This document shows positions 1 through 14,223 of a stretch of DNA of 64,000 nucleotides, one piece after another. Below the pieces are notes generated by a model, which was not told where the DNA came from, did not search any database, and saw only the letters and a list, made by a program, of their open reading frames with translations. The stretch's first letter is position 1. Each line of letters starts with the position of its first letter. Source of the DNA: Trichoplax sp. H2 (Eukaryota > Placozoa > Uniplacotomia > Trichoplacea); the NCBI GenBank assembly GCA_003344405.1, contig NOWV01000064.1, positions 1 through 64,000 on the forward strand, given 5' to 3'. Position numbers and translations under genes: made by a program.

Positions 1-246
1 ACAGTACAAAGTAAAATTTGCTAGCGTACTGTACAGTACTGTACTGTATACGAATGTACTGTAAAGTACAGTATCATGGACACTAGAAAAAGTCCAGGCT
101 TTTTCTAGTTGCTCATAAAGCATACAGTATACTGTACACTACATTATAATATCAGAGTCTGGCATCACTGTCGTCAACACTAATTAATTATAGGGTTTAA
201 TCAACACAGTAGTTATAATTAATTAATCAACTGTACTGTACAGTAT
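1..246. repeat. Palindromic ACTGT/ACAGT pentamer array upstream of SLCO
   Basis: The stretch holds several short runs of the pentamer ACTGT and its complement ACAGT (around 31-50, 56-72, 121-140 and 232-246), some meeting head to head as perfect palindromes. A small inverted repeat around 83-114 (agaaaaagtcc / ctttttctag type) sits between them. The array ends about 100 bp before the transporter start codon. Similar arrays recur beside other gene starts in this window. No coding potential is seen. Confidence 0.75.
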
Positions 247-343
247 AATTCCATTTTAGCATAATCTACTTTTTACATTGAAAGGGTGCTTGGAGATTTA
301 CAGTTAATTAATTTATTATTTTATAAAGAAGTAAAATAAAAGA

Positions 344-3300
344 ATGGTTGCAAGGTCATCTAAAACGTCTGAAATAGCAACTTTACGAACTGATGGAATC
401 TGTAGTGCTCAAGAAAATTCTATAGATGATCAAACATATCAATATAGGTATGGATGGGGTTGTTTCCATCCTCAGTATATTCAGCTATTCAATTCTCAGA
501 AATGGTTAATGGCTTTTATCGGCATTTATATTTTCATTTCCGGTATTCAAACTACCGGACTTGGAGGTGTCGTTATTACATCACTGGAAACTCGGTATGA
601 ATTACGTAGCGCTGAGACTGGCTTGTTTACTAGCTCATATGAAGTAGCCGCAGCGATTTGCGGCCTAGTAATTAGTTATTATGCTGGTCAAAGACATAAG
701 GGAAAATTTATTGCAACGGGATCGGTAATGGCAGGATTAGGAGCGGTTGCATTTGTATCACCGCATTTCTTTAGTGGCAAATATAGCCCTATCAACAGTG
801 AAATTACCAGTAACTTATGCTTTGAAAGTTTAAATAAGAGTATCGCTTCTAATACATCATCAGTTTGTAATTCCTATATCGCGTCTTCAGCAAGAAACTA
901 CTTATACATATTTATCGCTGCGCAAGTAATCATCGGTACCGGTAACAACTTGATGTGGAACGTTGGTATGGCCTATGTAGACGAAAATGTTGATCCTGTT
1001 GCTTCTTCTGTCTATATTGGAATTATGGTGACGTTATCAGCAATTGGTCCCGCTATTGGCTACCTACTAGGAGGGTTACTTCTGAATCTATGGGTTGATT
1101 GGCCAGATCCTTCTGATGGTGGGTGCTTCTACTACAACCACTTGAAACTATAGTAGATAGATATGAATGCATGTAATATTCAGAACTGGTCGTCTACCCA
1201 TTTGTGATACTAGTAAAAGTTGTATATGTGTAGTTACAGGCATGGCAAGTTGCAATGCTTTCAATATATGAATTTCATAGAGCAATAAAGTTTTATGACC
1301 GCATAGTAATACTGTATGCAGCACATGAACTATAGTTTAATCAGTTGAAGCATGGATTTAACGGGTGTAGAGGATTTTAACGTGGTGACGCCATAAAATA
1401 ATACTGTACAATGCATTGCCTAGATGAAAAGGTATTGCAAAATTTGAATTGACCGTCGATTATATTAGTATTTCACCAGTTACCATACATCGATGCCCGT
1501 GCTGTAGATTTTCCACTCACGTCGCAGATCGAGGTAACAGTACGGTATTTCAGTGCTAAACTTGCACATTTGCTACGCTTCATTTTATCTGTAAGTACCA
1601 TACAGATGCGCTATAGCGTAACTTAACATGCATGACTGTTTATAAGTAACTAATAATCGGGTAACAACTGATACTTAAATTACTGCTGTTATTCTCTCAG
1701 TCGTAATTATACGAGTATATTATATAGTGCTTTTAAATTAGTCACCGTAGTGTTTGACGTAGGTATTATTACTAGAATGTTTCGTTTGCTACAAATGAAT
1801 TTAACCGCTAAAGTACGTTGGATAGCATATTACATTGGAGATTGAGTACAAGAATTTTATTATTTGTAATATTAGCGCCTATTTATTTATCATAGAAATT
1901 AACATACGGTATTCTTATTATTTGAAAGGTGTAGCACCTGATGATCCTAGATGGGTTGGAGCTTGGTGGCTCGGATTCCTGGCATGCGGCACCGGAATGC
2001 TGATTATTTCTATCCCTTTGTATGGTTACCCTCCCTATTTACCGAATTACGCTGTATTTAAAGCTAAGAGGCTAGCAATGGCGAAGGGGAAGTCGAAAGT
2101 TGATAAAGAATATGGAACCTCTATCAAAGATCTGCCGTTGGCTACCAAGGAGTTATTTATGAATTTACCTTGCACTTTCTCTATTCTAGCGGCTACTTGT
2201 GAAGCCACGACGGCAACAGGATTTGCAGTATTTCTGCCTAAGTTTATTCAATCTCAGTTCGGGTTGACATCATCAACTGCAAGCTTGATTGCAGGATCCA
2301 TCGTTGTCCCTGGAGCTGGTGGTGGAATGCTAGCTGTAAGAAAAATTTCAGTTTGTGAAAATAGTAAAATCATTTGATAATAATTATGCTATGACGCAGT
2401 ACCCAGGAGTCAGTAGATTCGCAGTTCAATAACTTTATGTCCTCAGTCTGTGAAATGCAATTTTGCAAATTGTAACTAATGCTTGGCATAACACTGTATT
2501 GATAGGGTGGATTTATCATGAGATATTATAAACTTGATGGATTAGCAGCTGCAAAGCTTAATGTCATATTTTCTGGGCTAGCTACAATTTCCGTTTTATG
2601 TTTTGCGTTGAGCTGTGGCAACGTACCATTTTCTACTGTTGGACTCGATCGAAGCGTGGTTGCTGGATCGTTGTGAGTTACTAAATAATTAAGTAGTCGT
2701 TACATCTACTAGTTACATTTTTATGCACTAATTCTTCTGAAAGTAGGATAGCTTAGAAAGATTTGGTTAGGAGGTGTATTTTCTTTGATATCGAATATAA
2801 ATTTCTTATGTAATATTTAATTTAGGGAAACGCAGTTCTTACAGGAAAATTCCGCTACAGTTTGTAATTATCAATGTAAATGTTATGATAGCTTTGAGCC
2901 ACTTTGTGGCAGTGACAAAATTACCTATTATTCACCTTGTTTTGCTGGATGTACAGAAATAAATAGAAATCAGGTGCGTAGTTGCTCTTATTAGTGTGTA
3001 GGAAGAATGATTCTAAAATTAGTAGTTCAGTACTTATTTAGTGTCAAAATCTTGTTAATTGTATGGTTTTATATTTTTTTGTAGACCTTTTCGAACTGCA
3101 GTTGTATGGCCACTGTCAGTAATATTTCATCGTTATCTAAATTTAATACTTCACAGCATGGGAACAGTGGTATTTGTCCTCTTGAATGTAATAATATGAT
3201 ACCTTTTCTAGCAACCCTGTTTGTTTTAATGATTTTCACGTTCTTGAAAACTGTTCCTACGCAGCAGGTTCTACTAAGGTGAGATAAAAGTTGTCTCAAA

Positions 3301-4105
3301 TATCTATCCATGTAACTGTTATAGGTATTCTGCAATTATGAGAATTTAATATCTTCATATGGATATTTATCGATGCTGTATATCTTTTGGTAGAGATCGT
3401 TTAAAGATTTAATTTAAGATATTAAGTTGCGTAAAAGTCTACTTTTGCATTATAAATTTCTTTAATTTGTGTGTATATTAAAAAATCCTTGTACCACAGT
3501 AAACATACGCAAAAGCATACGTTGTCGTGCGCAGTAGAGTATGCCATGATAGACTAGAGCCTCTAAAATATAAGAAATTCCTAGAATTATAGTATCTAAA
3601 TTTAGTGTAAATAAGAAATTAAAAACTATCAGAGCATGAAAGTTGACGTACTATTCGTTATCTAATAGTTACGTTTGTAAGTACTGTACTGCGTCGACGT
3701 TTATACTTTATATACTGCATAAAAATATTAGCAAGAGATTAAACATTTTATAGCCTTCTGTTCACCGATTAATTATAGCTCCTATTCGTTCATAGATGTG
3801 TACCTGAGAGTCAGCGATCGTTTTCACTCGGGGTACAATGGCTTTTTCTTCGACTTCTGGGCAATGTTCCTGGGCCAATCATCATGGGATCAATTATTGA
3901 CAGATCATGCATTCTTTGGAGTGTAACATGCAACCAAAGGAATAATTGTTGGTTATACAATAACCAACAAATGAGCCGTCTTATCCTGATACTTGGAATT
4001 ACTTTTAAGATCTCTACTACAATATTTTACCTTATAGCATGGCATTATTATAAGGCCGATATTCAGGAGGATCAATGTCCTCCTAAAAAAGAAACTACCG
4101 TGTAA
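344..4105 (+). CDS. Organic anion transporting polypeptide (SLCO/OATP family), complete, 6 exons
   Basis: Sodium-independent organic anion transporter of the plasma membrane, 12-TM family. Exons 344-1118, 1929-2335, 2506-2672, 2826-2973, 3085-3278 and 3811-4105 join in phase with GT-AG introns to 661 residues, the usual OATP length. The OATP superfamily signature is exact in exon 2 (DPRWVGAWWLGFL). Exon 1 has the N-terminal TM block (GVVITSLETRYELRSAETG). Exon 3 begins GGFIM, and exons 4-5 encode the cysteine-rich Kazal-like extracellular loop (CNYQCKCYDSFEPLCGSDK). Exon 6 has the conserved QRSFSLGVQWLFLRLLG and the final TM. The start at 344 is the first ATG of the open frame, just after a palindromic array. 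Substrate and exact subfamily member cannot be told from sequence alone. The short third and fourth exons contain no long ORF and would be easy to miss. Confidence 0.93.
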
Positions 4106-5844
4106 ATATTTTTTAAATAACGGAAATATTAGTGTTCTGTGGACTTGAAAATTTAAGTGTTGAAATGTTTACGCGCCTGATGTAGATTTCGCGCGTATAC
4201 AAGAAAAGAATGAAATATCACTCTTGAATCAGTAATTAATACGCTAAAATTTATCGTTAAAAATTATGTATACCACTTTTACTATTACATTATTGTGACG
4301 ATATAATTTCAAGGTTAGTGTAAAGTAAGTTGCAATATCACTTTTATCTAACAATTAAGGTTTAGCAAGGATTAGTGAGTTTAACATCTTTAAGTTTTTA
4401 TTTACTATGTTTAAATAGTTTTATCTGTAGAGAAGTAACTACCGTAAAAATTACTCACGTCACCTTACTTGTTGGACCATGAACTTATAAATAATTATTA
4501 CATTGCATAGGAAACAGTGAATTACATATATATATATTGTCAATGGTTTGATTAGAGTACCTTTTTAGAGTTTGCGCTCTGTGTAAATAATGTATTACCC
4601 GAGAAATTCGAAACGGTGCGACCTTGAGGTTGGACATACAATGTACAATAGTAACTGCACATCAATGAAATTTCTAACGTCTTGTTGCAAAATTCTAATA
4701 ATATTAACTGGATTCGCTTGCAATGCATATTTGTATGTATGTTTACAGTATCCTCATTCATAAAACAAAATTGATCCTCTCCAAATTATTGGTTAATTTA
4801 CTAGCAAATAGATGCCAGGATAGTATTCGTGAATTAACGGAGGAATGTAGTATTGTATTATGCGCACAAAACAATAATAACAAGATATCTTAGGCCTGAA
4901 TCACATTTTATCTTGTGCAGTCTGTTCCATTTTGAGGTAAATCACGCAACCACATGATTCTCTTTGCGAAATATGATAATATAATCATTTCTTTTTCTGG
5001 TTAAATTCTGGGAAAGGCTACTGTGATTAAATCTTATTCCAGTATTAATTTAACTTATCTGCCATAGCGTGTACGCAATGCACTATGTATGGTAATACAG
5101 TGTCTTGATATTAACACTGACGTAATATCGATATTAAACTCGGGTGCAATCACTAATATAATCGATAAGCAACCAATGATGAAGAAAGAAGTTAGAGGAA
5201 AAATGAAATTAAGATCTTGATTGACTTTGATTTGAGAAGAAAAACCGCTTATCTTAATTTATCATAAAATAGCAGAACTTGTGCAAGTTCAGTTATGGTA
5301 AACGAAAATTCATAACTTAGAATCGGATTAATACCGGCGTATGAAAGCAAAGAATGCGGTAAAAATTTTTGCTGTAATCATAGAGCTACCAACAAAAGAA
5401 AAGCTAACGCAGGATAGTACGCGAAATATCACGAGCGAAGGTTCGACTAGTATACTCGTACAGTAGTTAATTATTCCGCTTTAGTCATGGCCATTTAAAA
5501 GTCTTCGGATACCTATATGTAATGTACTGGAGACATACAGTACACTGAGTGTGAATAGTTATTGCCGCAACACTATTTCTAGGGATTGAAATATTAGACA
5601 ATAATTCGATATACTGTAGAGCACGTACAGTATGTTTGAGAGCTATGATATTTATATCTAATAATATAATCTAACTTGCATATTTTATTACACAAACAAC
5701 ACCGTCTTGTATCATCCATCGTAGGTATGTTAATTCAATGTTCTACCTTTTAAAATTTTAACGTTTTCTTGCCGTATTTGCTATATTAAGTAATGATTAC
5801 ATTACATATAACTAAAGTACTAAAATTAAATAATTAACAGTGCA
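4106..5844. other. Intergenic, no feature recognised
   Basis: This is the convergent spacer between the SLCO-like gene (+) and RRP12 (-). It is AT-rich, with only short ORFs lacking any recognisable domain. A few isolated ACTGT/ACAGT copies occur around 5456-5466 and 5530-5635. Nothing else could be supported. Confidence 0.6.
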
Positions 5845-5850
5845 TTTATT
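5845..5850 (-). terminator. AATAAA poly(A) signal of RRP12
   Basis: A canonical AATAAA on the minus strand lies 8 bp after the RRP12 stop codon, which implies a very short 3' UTR. Assignment is by position and motif only. Confidence 0.5.
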
Positions 5851-5857
5851 ACAGAAT

Positions 5858-8800
5858 TTAGAGATTACTGATATTCTTCCTTTGCTGTATAACCATTTTC
5901 CCTCGTAGTTTATCGCGGTTATTAGCAGTGGTAGTACTATGCTTGGCAGCGCGTACAATTCCACGGTATTGCCCGGCTAGCTTTAATCGTTTTCTTTTGT
6001 TCAGATTCTGCTTATTCATTGGTATATACGCATAGGGCTCGTATCTGTTCGCTGACATCATATCGCCTCGCGCCTTCTGCACGTACGGATAAAGATAGCT
6101 ATTGTGAGTGTATATAGCCGTTTTAAAGTTTTGAATAATTCTTAGAGCATACCTTTGATCTGTATCCTATGCCAATTGAAGGGTTATTTTTCTTTATTTT
6201 TTTATTGAAAGGGTCGCTGGTTGTATCGTACCTAAATGAAACTAGAACAAAATAAAAGTACATTATTGAAGCCAAAACTTGTCATCCATAACATCTGATA
6301 TTGGCCTGTATCAAATGGCAGGGATGTGACCAAGGTGTTGAGAGTAAATTTGCAGTTATTAAATTTAAATCTAATTACGTAAAAATCTTTTAATTAAATT
6401 CTTACTTAAACTGAAAGATTAGTTCTTACCTTCACTCTTACGGTCATTATTGGCATCTATTGTAACGCTAGCGATATCAGCCAACCTTTTCCGCTTGGGA
6501 ATCCTCTGTAATAAAATGAAAGTATTATGGGCGACGTCACATCAACAGATATGAATAAATTTCTTAGCATTACCAATTCAGATATTGAATTACTAGCATC
6601 CAATGATCCTGTTACCAATTAAATAACTTCAATTATTCATTTTGCAGAGATATTCAAGGGCGAATAGCAAGATTATAAACAAGCAGAATACCCTTGCTAT
6701 AGGATGCACTCAAAGGCTTATCATCGGTTTCAGTTACAATAATTTTGCCATCTTCACTAACTTTAAATTTCTTTTTGGATGGATATAGGTGATCTTCCTT
6801 GATAAACGACTTAGGGTCTGTGACTATAGGAACAAACGAAAACGTATTTTAAAGCACTGTATTACCAGCTCATGGCATCCGCTAAAAAGTTTACGAGACT
6901 TTTAACCTAATATCTTCTGGTTTACAGATGCATCTAGAAAATCAATTGGCCCTTCGTATTCACTTTCGTTTATCCATGCAGCCTTTCCTTTCACGTTCAG
7001 CTTAACGATATTAGCAGAAATTGATTACTATTAAGGCGCGATTCAAATAGATTATATATACAGTACCAGTATCTTTTATTTAACCTTATTTTTTGTCCTA
7101 GCCCTCTTTTCTGTCTTGGTATCGTTGACGTCGTCATCTTCCGAATCATTCAATAAATCTTCAAAACTATCAAAATACAAAAAGTAACAACACTGAGATA
7201 TCCAATGAATCAAAATTCCGACGTTTACATTTGCACTTTGACGCTGACGATTTACCTTTGAATTGAGGTACTCTTAACGTTCAGTTTGCATTCCTGAAAA
7301 ATAAATAAAAATTTATTTTTTATTGAAAAAGTAGACCTATTATGAATGACTAGGTACTTTTAATACCTTAGGATTGTTCTTATTTCTTGAATGCAATTTT
7401 TTTCTTTTCGCTCGATTACACGCTTTCTTTATGTTGTTAAGTACTTTTTGACAGTTTTCAGGGGCCAGCTTAGTGATAATGTCGTAACTTAATTTACCAA
7501 ATGCAGAAAATCATTACGAATAACTATGATAGTACTGCATCAAATAGAAAGTGTTCATACATAGCACATTTCTACCTGAATTTTGTAATCATACGCTGAA
7601 ATAAGATTTTCGTTTTGAATCTAAAGTGACGCTTTATATCCGAACTCCAATCAGCTATAGCTTGAATCTGCAAGTAGTAAAATGTAGAAATTTAAACAGC
7701 TATTATAGCACACTATGTTAATAATTACTAATATATTTTATCAAGCACTACGATAAATTATAGAGTAATCTTACAATCATTCCCAAATATGGCATTACCA
7801 CATCGCGAGGGAAGGCAACGACTATTAACTAAAATTATAGAGAGAAAAAGTCAGAACAAGTTCACTTCTTTGGCACTTAGCATACCAAATACAGCAGGTC
7901 GCCAAAGGAAATATATTAATTAGTGATACCTTGACAAATCCCAGGGCAGACTTTATTACCTCCCGTGATTTTGATTGTAAGACTATTATTATAGTATTAA
8001 CTAAGTTACCAATCAACGGTCTAGGAACTATTTCTACCGAGAAGAATAGTCATATGATTGAAAGCAATTACATACTAATTGATTGTATAAAGGCTCTGAA
8101 TTGATTTCCTATACTAATTAGCTACAAAGCAATATTACCTCTGAATTCGTAAACTATACATGAAATGGAATTTATAGTGGCACAAATCATTAGAGTTGAT
8201 CCTGCCATACCGGGCAGCATTAATTTCACATATGTGATTAAGTTATCTACCATATTAGAATTGTTGGAATAAGATCATCCTGGATTAGAAGTGAGCTATT
8301 GAAAAGGGAATATAAAGTACTGCTTGCACGTGTACCTTTTTCACTGCCATTAGTCAGCCGATTTATAGCTCTCCCCATTTCTACAATTAATGCATAAGCG
8401 GAATGTCTAGCTTTCGTAGAGACTTCCTTGGTACACCATATTGCCTGTATAACAAACAAAGGAATAATGAAACAAATAGATACTTTATTAGCAAATGATA
8501 AATGAACGATATAAGTACGAGTATACCTCTGGGAGAACAACTTTTACGTAATCGAAAAGTTGCGAATCGTTCAATTTATGACATAGTAATGCTAAACATT
8601 TCAAGCGTGGCTTGGTAAATCAACAGGCAAGAACAGGTTAGTATGTACTCGCTTTCCATAACCTAAATAAGTATTAGACTGCATAAATTAAAAATTACAG
8701 ATTTTGAAGAAACAGAGCAATCTGGTAAAGATTCGAGGAGTAGTGAACGGATACTCATAACGTTTTTAGATATAAATTTGATTGAATCCGCGGATTTACA

Positions 8801-11800
8801 ACTGCATATTTCTTCTAATATCTTATATGCCTTTTTTTGAACCAGGATATCTTCATACTAAGCAGAGTTTTAAACATTATTTTACACGAGATTTCGTAAG
8901 ACATAAATAATAGTAGTTAAATTCTTTCATTCACCTTTAGATAGTGAATAATGCAGCCATACAGATTGTTGATTGCAGCTGTATCAAGCACTTTAATCAT
9001 CATAGCAGCTAAGTCGAGAAGAGATCGCCTAAAAATTGTATATTTATATATATTGTATCAATTTTCGCTGGCAGCTAGTGTAAAATGTCTATGATGTGAA
9101 GTTAAATATTCGTACAAAATGTGGATAGATACATCAGAGGATAACTGAACTTGCAATTTGGCATAGAATTCATTCACTAGCTGTAAGAATAGATCACTTA
9201 ATTTAGTCGATTATAATTATTAAAGCAGTAGTGCCCATAGCCAATTACCTCTTTGCTGGCCAAAAGTAAATAAACTCCAATAGTTTCAGTAACGTACAGG
9301 CATGATGATTCTTTATTTTCACTGTAAATGTTGAATAATATAGGAAGATAATTTTTGGCGTACTCTTTAAGAATCAGCTTTTCTTCATCTATTTGTTATG
9401 GAAAATACAGATTAGATTAAGGTAGTAATGTTACATGGCATCTAAGCACGGTTTTTGTTTTACCGTTTTTACAGCTTGTTTGAATGAGCAATCTGATAGC
9501 TTGGCAAACAATTTGACTTAATTCCTTGTTAGTTAACGCTTCACCCAACGTTCGCGCAATTGATCTAAACGTCTATAAGACATGTACCAATAAGTATCTC
9601 AACAATTTAGAACTGATTTAATATTTTGGCTAATCTGTTTAATTATCTTATATACATTCACGACGTCCGTAGTATTTGTACAAAATCCAGGCAAAAGAGA
9701 CCAGATCTGAAAGATTTAGTAAAGTTGGGGATACCCAAATATTTACAAGTACATATATTAAAATATTCGCTAGAACCGAATTTAAGGATACCTGGATGAA
9801 TAGGGTTTTATAGACAGTAGCCTGTAACTCATGGCCATTATTTTTATACTCCATTGCTTTAACGAATGTAATCAATTTTATCGTGAGTTAGTATTTAGCG
9901 AGGGCATGCATTGTTCTTATATATTAATAAAGTAAAAGCGGTTCCGCTAACATTTCTGTTTCATCATGACCGCCAGCGGTAACATTGTATCTTGAAAGTA
10001 CGCCAATTCAGTGTTGCAAATGTTATCCCTCAGTAGAGGAATCATCCATGATCGTGGAAAATTACAATGATTACTACAGACAACAGTGCATAAATGGAAA
10101 CTCAGGTTGACAAAGTACATAAATGTTTGGGGTTGTAAAAAATTAATATCACACATACATACTTGTGCTCTTCCAGTTTTAGTGGTGCTACACTAAGTAC
10201 ACTCCTGTTAAGATATAAAATAAATTTTATTCAGCAGTACGTAAAAATTCATCGGCGAATATTCAGACTATAGTTAGATAACAGGAGAGTAAGTGCAAGT
10301 AATTAAACCTAGGTCCCATAGTTTTTATTGCTGTTGCAATAGCATTTTCGACGTCTTTCTTATACGGCGTCCAAAAATCCGTATACATATTGCAGATAGA
10401 GGGTAACAACTGAGTGAAGAAGAGAGATCATATTCTTAATTATTTAGGTTAACTTATATCCAAATATTTGTTTAATACCCACTCTCTTAGATAATTCTTT
10501 GCATTCTTTCCCTAAAACCTGCCAAAGTTCGAAATTTTAAGATTATTGAATTGTAAATAGCCACATGAAAGCAATTTACCTTTAGATATGATACCACTAC
10601 TTGTAGAATATAATTCCAAGAATTCTGATATTTATACTTTAAGCCTGATTCAACACATCTACATTGAAATAGTAATTTAATATTAATTACTGGCACGTAA
10701 TAAATTATATATAAATAATGCAAAGTTCGTGTTTACTTCAAGCAAAAGGAGGAAATGATTTGCATTACCTCATTAGTTTATGTGCCGGAATATTTTCATC
10801 AGTATGTTCTGATAACAACGCACTAACAATATCCTCGGACACTGGAGGGACGCATTCCTCTAACACAGTCTGTTAGTAGTAAGATAAATTATAGTGAAGA
10901 CCTTAGCATTCTAAGTAGGAAATGATATGAGCTGGCCTAAAGCGTACCTTAAGTACGCGGGTTGTTGATGATAGTATACGTTCATTCTTAGAAAGAAAGT
11001 AAGGCATACAAGCGGAAAATAAGGGAGGCAAGCCAATAAATCCCATTTCATAATTGAGTCTAGTACCAAAAAATGTTTACATATCCATTAATATACTTAT
11101 TTATAAAACTTTTATTATTATATTAATGTTCTTAAATAGAAATAATTGTAAAGAGCATCAAGTAGTTCCTTACTTAGAGCGACAAATGGCACCCTGCATC
11201 ATAACTGTTAGCCAAGCAACTGTAGGTTCAATATCATTCTCGTTCGGGCGGTATTCATATAGTACCTGATTACAGTTGTAAGGGTTGAAATTATCGGCAG
11301 AATGAGATTTAGATATCCACATTTTATAGAGCTGAAAGAACTAGAATACGCCATTTGTATCCATAAAAAGTGAGCAAATTTATGGTGTGGTATTAAATAC
11401 ACTTATGCTCAAGTTCTGTACCATTATGATCTGGCTAGATAATTCGACGGTTAAATTCGAAGCATCATTGACGGATGAAAATAATGAATAAAAGATTTCC
11501 AAGCATACAGTAGTACGTATCTACAAAAAATATATATTTAAAATACTCGTAAACAAACGAAAAGAGTGCACTTTTGGATACTTTGACAATTAAATATAGT
11601 TAGGTACTATAGCAAAATACACTTGATAATCATACGGATAAGTATTTTACTTATTCTAAAATTAAACTATCAAAATTTGTTTAAAATGCATTGATTTTGC
11701 CTAATAATAGTAATATTATTTATTCAAGTTGTTTTGATTTAACCGACCGTATCTTTTTTCAGCATAATTTTCAGTAAATTTTCAGCAAAGATTTTTATAT

Positions 11801-14087
11801 ACTGCAATTAAAAAATTATATTAAATGTACAGCAGTATCATTTGCAAGTTTACGCACTTTTAAGGACAGTTAACAGTATGAATCAAGGAAATTGCAAGAA
11901 ACAAGTATATTTAATATTTATTAACAGTAAGTAAAAACCTGAATGGAAAAGTACGGCAAAACTTCCTTTAATAGATTCATTACATAAATGGAGTTACTGC
12001 CCTGTTCAGTTCCTCCTGATGATTGATTGGGCAATCAAAAACAATTAATATTTGATTACTTGTCTTAGTTCGCTGCCAATGTTTAATTAATAGAATACTC
12101 AAGGAGAATTGACAATAATCGGCACTCAGAGCTAAACTTGCCTTCCTCTAGGGATTTAATACAAAACTGACGACAACATTGGATGCAGTTGTTATTTCTA
12201 TATTTCACCAGGGAAATTACCGCAGCTTGAGCTGTTTTTCTAATCTATAGATATACACCGATACCATAATACAGTATACGTAAGCTGCTAATCGCTATAA
12301 AAGTACCTTGAAAAGGAAACTTGTAGCACAGTCATAGTTAAATATTTGCTATTTCTAATTACTTTTGGTTTAGCATGACTAGTAAAACCAAGTAATATCT
12401 CAAACGATCGAACTGTAGTGGGGAGACTCCAAACAGTTGCTTCCTGAACAATTAGAAATCCCTGCAGACACCGTAATAGCTGAAATATAGTAAAATATCG
12501 ATTAAATTATTATTTGAAAAGTCAGAAACAACTTCGTAAGTCAATTATTTTCAGGTGGTAACAACAATCACAACGTTCTCACTCCGAAAACATTTCACTT
12601 ACAATGCATATTAGAATTCAGTTAAATTATTATAATTATCTTTATACTATCGATAGATCCATATCAAGTAGAATTAGTCACAATCTTTTAAATTACATCC
12701 AGGTTTAATATTTGGCTTAAATCTACGCTGATTACACTAGAATAATGGATTTTAATTGCATATATGCACTAATCACATACCGATTTAACTAGCGAAGAAT
12801 CTTCTGAATCCATATGATCAATTAGCAGGGTAGTTATAATTCTGCTAGCAGCTGGAAATTTGGCAAGTAATATACTGTCTGGTAATCTAAAAAAGATCAA
12901 CTGATTACTGTACAGAGTTTAATAATAGAGATTTCAGGTCTAATTAAATTGGTCAGCTAATGTTGAATAAGCAGCGACTCATAACTTCAAAGATATACTT
13001 AACAGTACTTCGTGATAACCAGTCGCAGTAAATAAGCTGTTGCTGTTAGAACTTCTATTTCAGAGGAAGATTCAAGAGTAGTCATCTAGAAAGTATTAAG
13101 AAATCGACCTTCACTATTATTATTAATTATAATACTGTATTTATCAACAGAGTTATAATATGGTGTTGTGGAAGTCGGTTTGCCTCAATAACAACTTACC
13201 AAAGCTGCAAAATATTCCACATTCGATTCAGTACCACCCTGATTCTTTATAACCTAGTTTGGCGAAGGCATGGTAAGACAAGGAATATCATAACGATATT
13301 TCAGTAATATGTTAACATCATACGGATTTGTCATTTTTGGTCGACTTATTACAGCAGACGTACTGCACTGTACGTTAAGTCGTTTGCGTATTTACCTCGG
13401 TTACAGCAGCCAGGATCGCAAAAATCTACGGAATGCGCAAAAGATTGATAGTTAGGGTTAATAAAGGAAATCAGGAAAATAGTGCTCTAATTTCTACGTA
13501 CTTGTACAGTATAGTATTACAGCATAATTAAGGAACAAACTGAAGCGCAAAATAAGTAGAGCTCAGATATTTCAACAATAACAATTATATGGGTTAAAGC
13601 AAGTTTACTAATTAATTAATGGCTAAGCTGTACGGTACCACATATAAAATAAAATAGATAAAATCGCTGCAGTTATGCCTTTTGTTATACATAATTATGC
13701 TCGTATAATGAATTATAAGTTTTACGCGTCGTGATGGACCTCTTTGTGGCTAGTAAGCTGGGAGTTGAAAAGTCGATTTACATCTGCAAACATTTGATTG
13801 GTATACTGACTGCGGATGGTCATTTTTTCCGTTGAGTCATCCTGTACCGTGTCAGCATCGTCGGCAGTTGCGGGGAGGGAAGTCATGAGTTCGTTCATCT
13901 TGTCATGTATATTTAAGTCTTCCTTGGACAGAGTTGGACTTGATTGATGCCCACTGGTCTCAGATGATATACTCCTTAGAGATGCACGAGCTAAATTACG
14001 AAAAGTTTTCTTTTCTGGATTACTAACGCAACTATGTCCTCTCAAAGTCCGTTTCTCCTGCCTTTTCATCTTAATACTAGTTTTCAT
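5858..14087 (-). CDS. RRP12: RRP12 ribosome-biogenesis HEAT-repeat protein, about 39 exons
   Basis: RRP12 is a nucleolar karyopherin-like HEAT-repeat protein needed for pre-rRNA processing and 40S/60S export. Exons in coding order: 14087-13740, 13425-13396, 13253-13200, 13085-13009, 12886-12781, 12479-12363, 12244-12142, 12015-11939, 11801-11748, 11520-11422, 11265-11174, 11059-10948, 10869-10769, 10658-10580, 10518-10483, 10409-10309, 10204-10163, 10073-9952, 9856-9792, 9706-9656, 9572-9464, 9388-9249, 9180-9116, 9028-8935, 8857-8699, 8610-8527, 8444-8336, 8246-8139, 8033-7930, 7828-7775, 7667-7576, 7487-7367, 7293-7256, 7166-7085, 7000-6907, 6817 to 6692 or 6681, 6505-6430, 6231-6153, 6076-5858. 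The product is about 1270 residues, near the human length. Family landmarks: IFAILAAVTEVIKNQGG, FPRSWMIPLLRDN, CTKEVSTKARHSAYAL, VIKSALGFVK and the C-terminal basic EPYAYIPMNKQNLNKRKRLK. Phases agree throughout except at 6817-6231, where a 13-nt microexon (6305-6293) may be needed. The intron after exon 7 begins with GC. Exon 21 has an alternative donor (9473). Confidence 0.93.
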
Positions 14088-14223
14088 CTTATTTATGTAT
14101 TATTGTTGTCTTCCTTGGACCGTCAGGGACCCAAAAACCACGCGGAAAAGTTGATGCTATTGTACCTTTTACGTGCAGTTTCAGAACATGAGATTTCACT
14201 ATTACTGTACACCAGCAAGTGTC

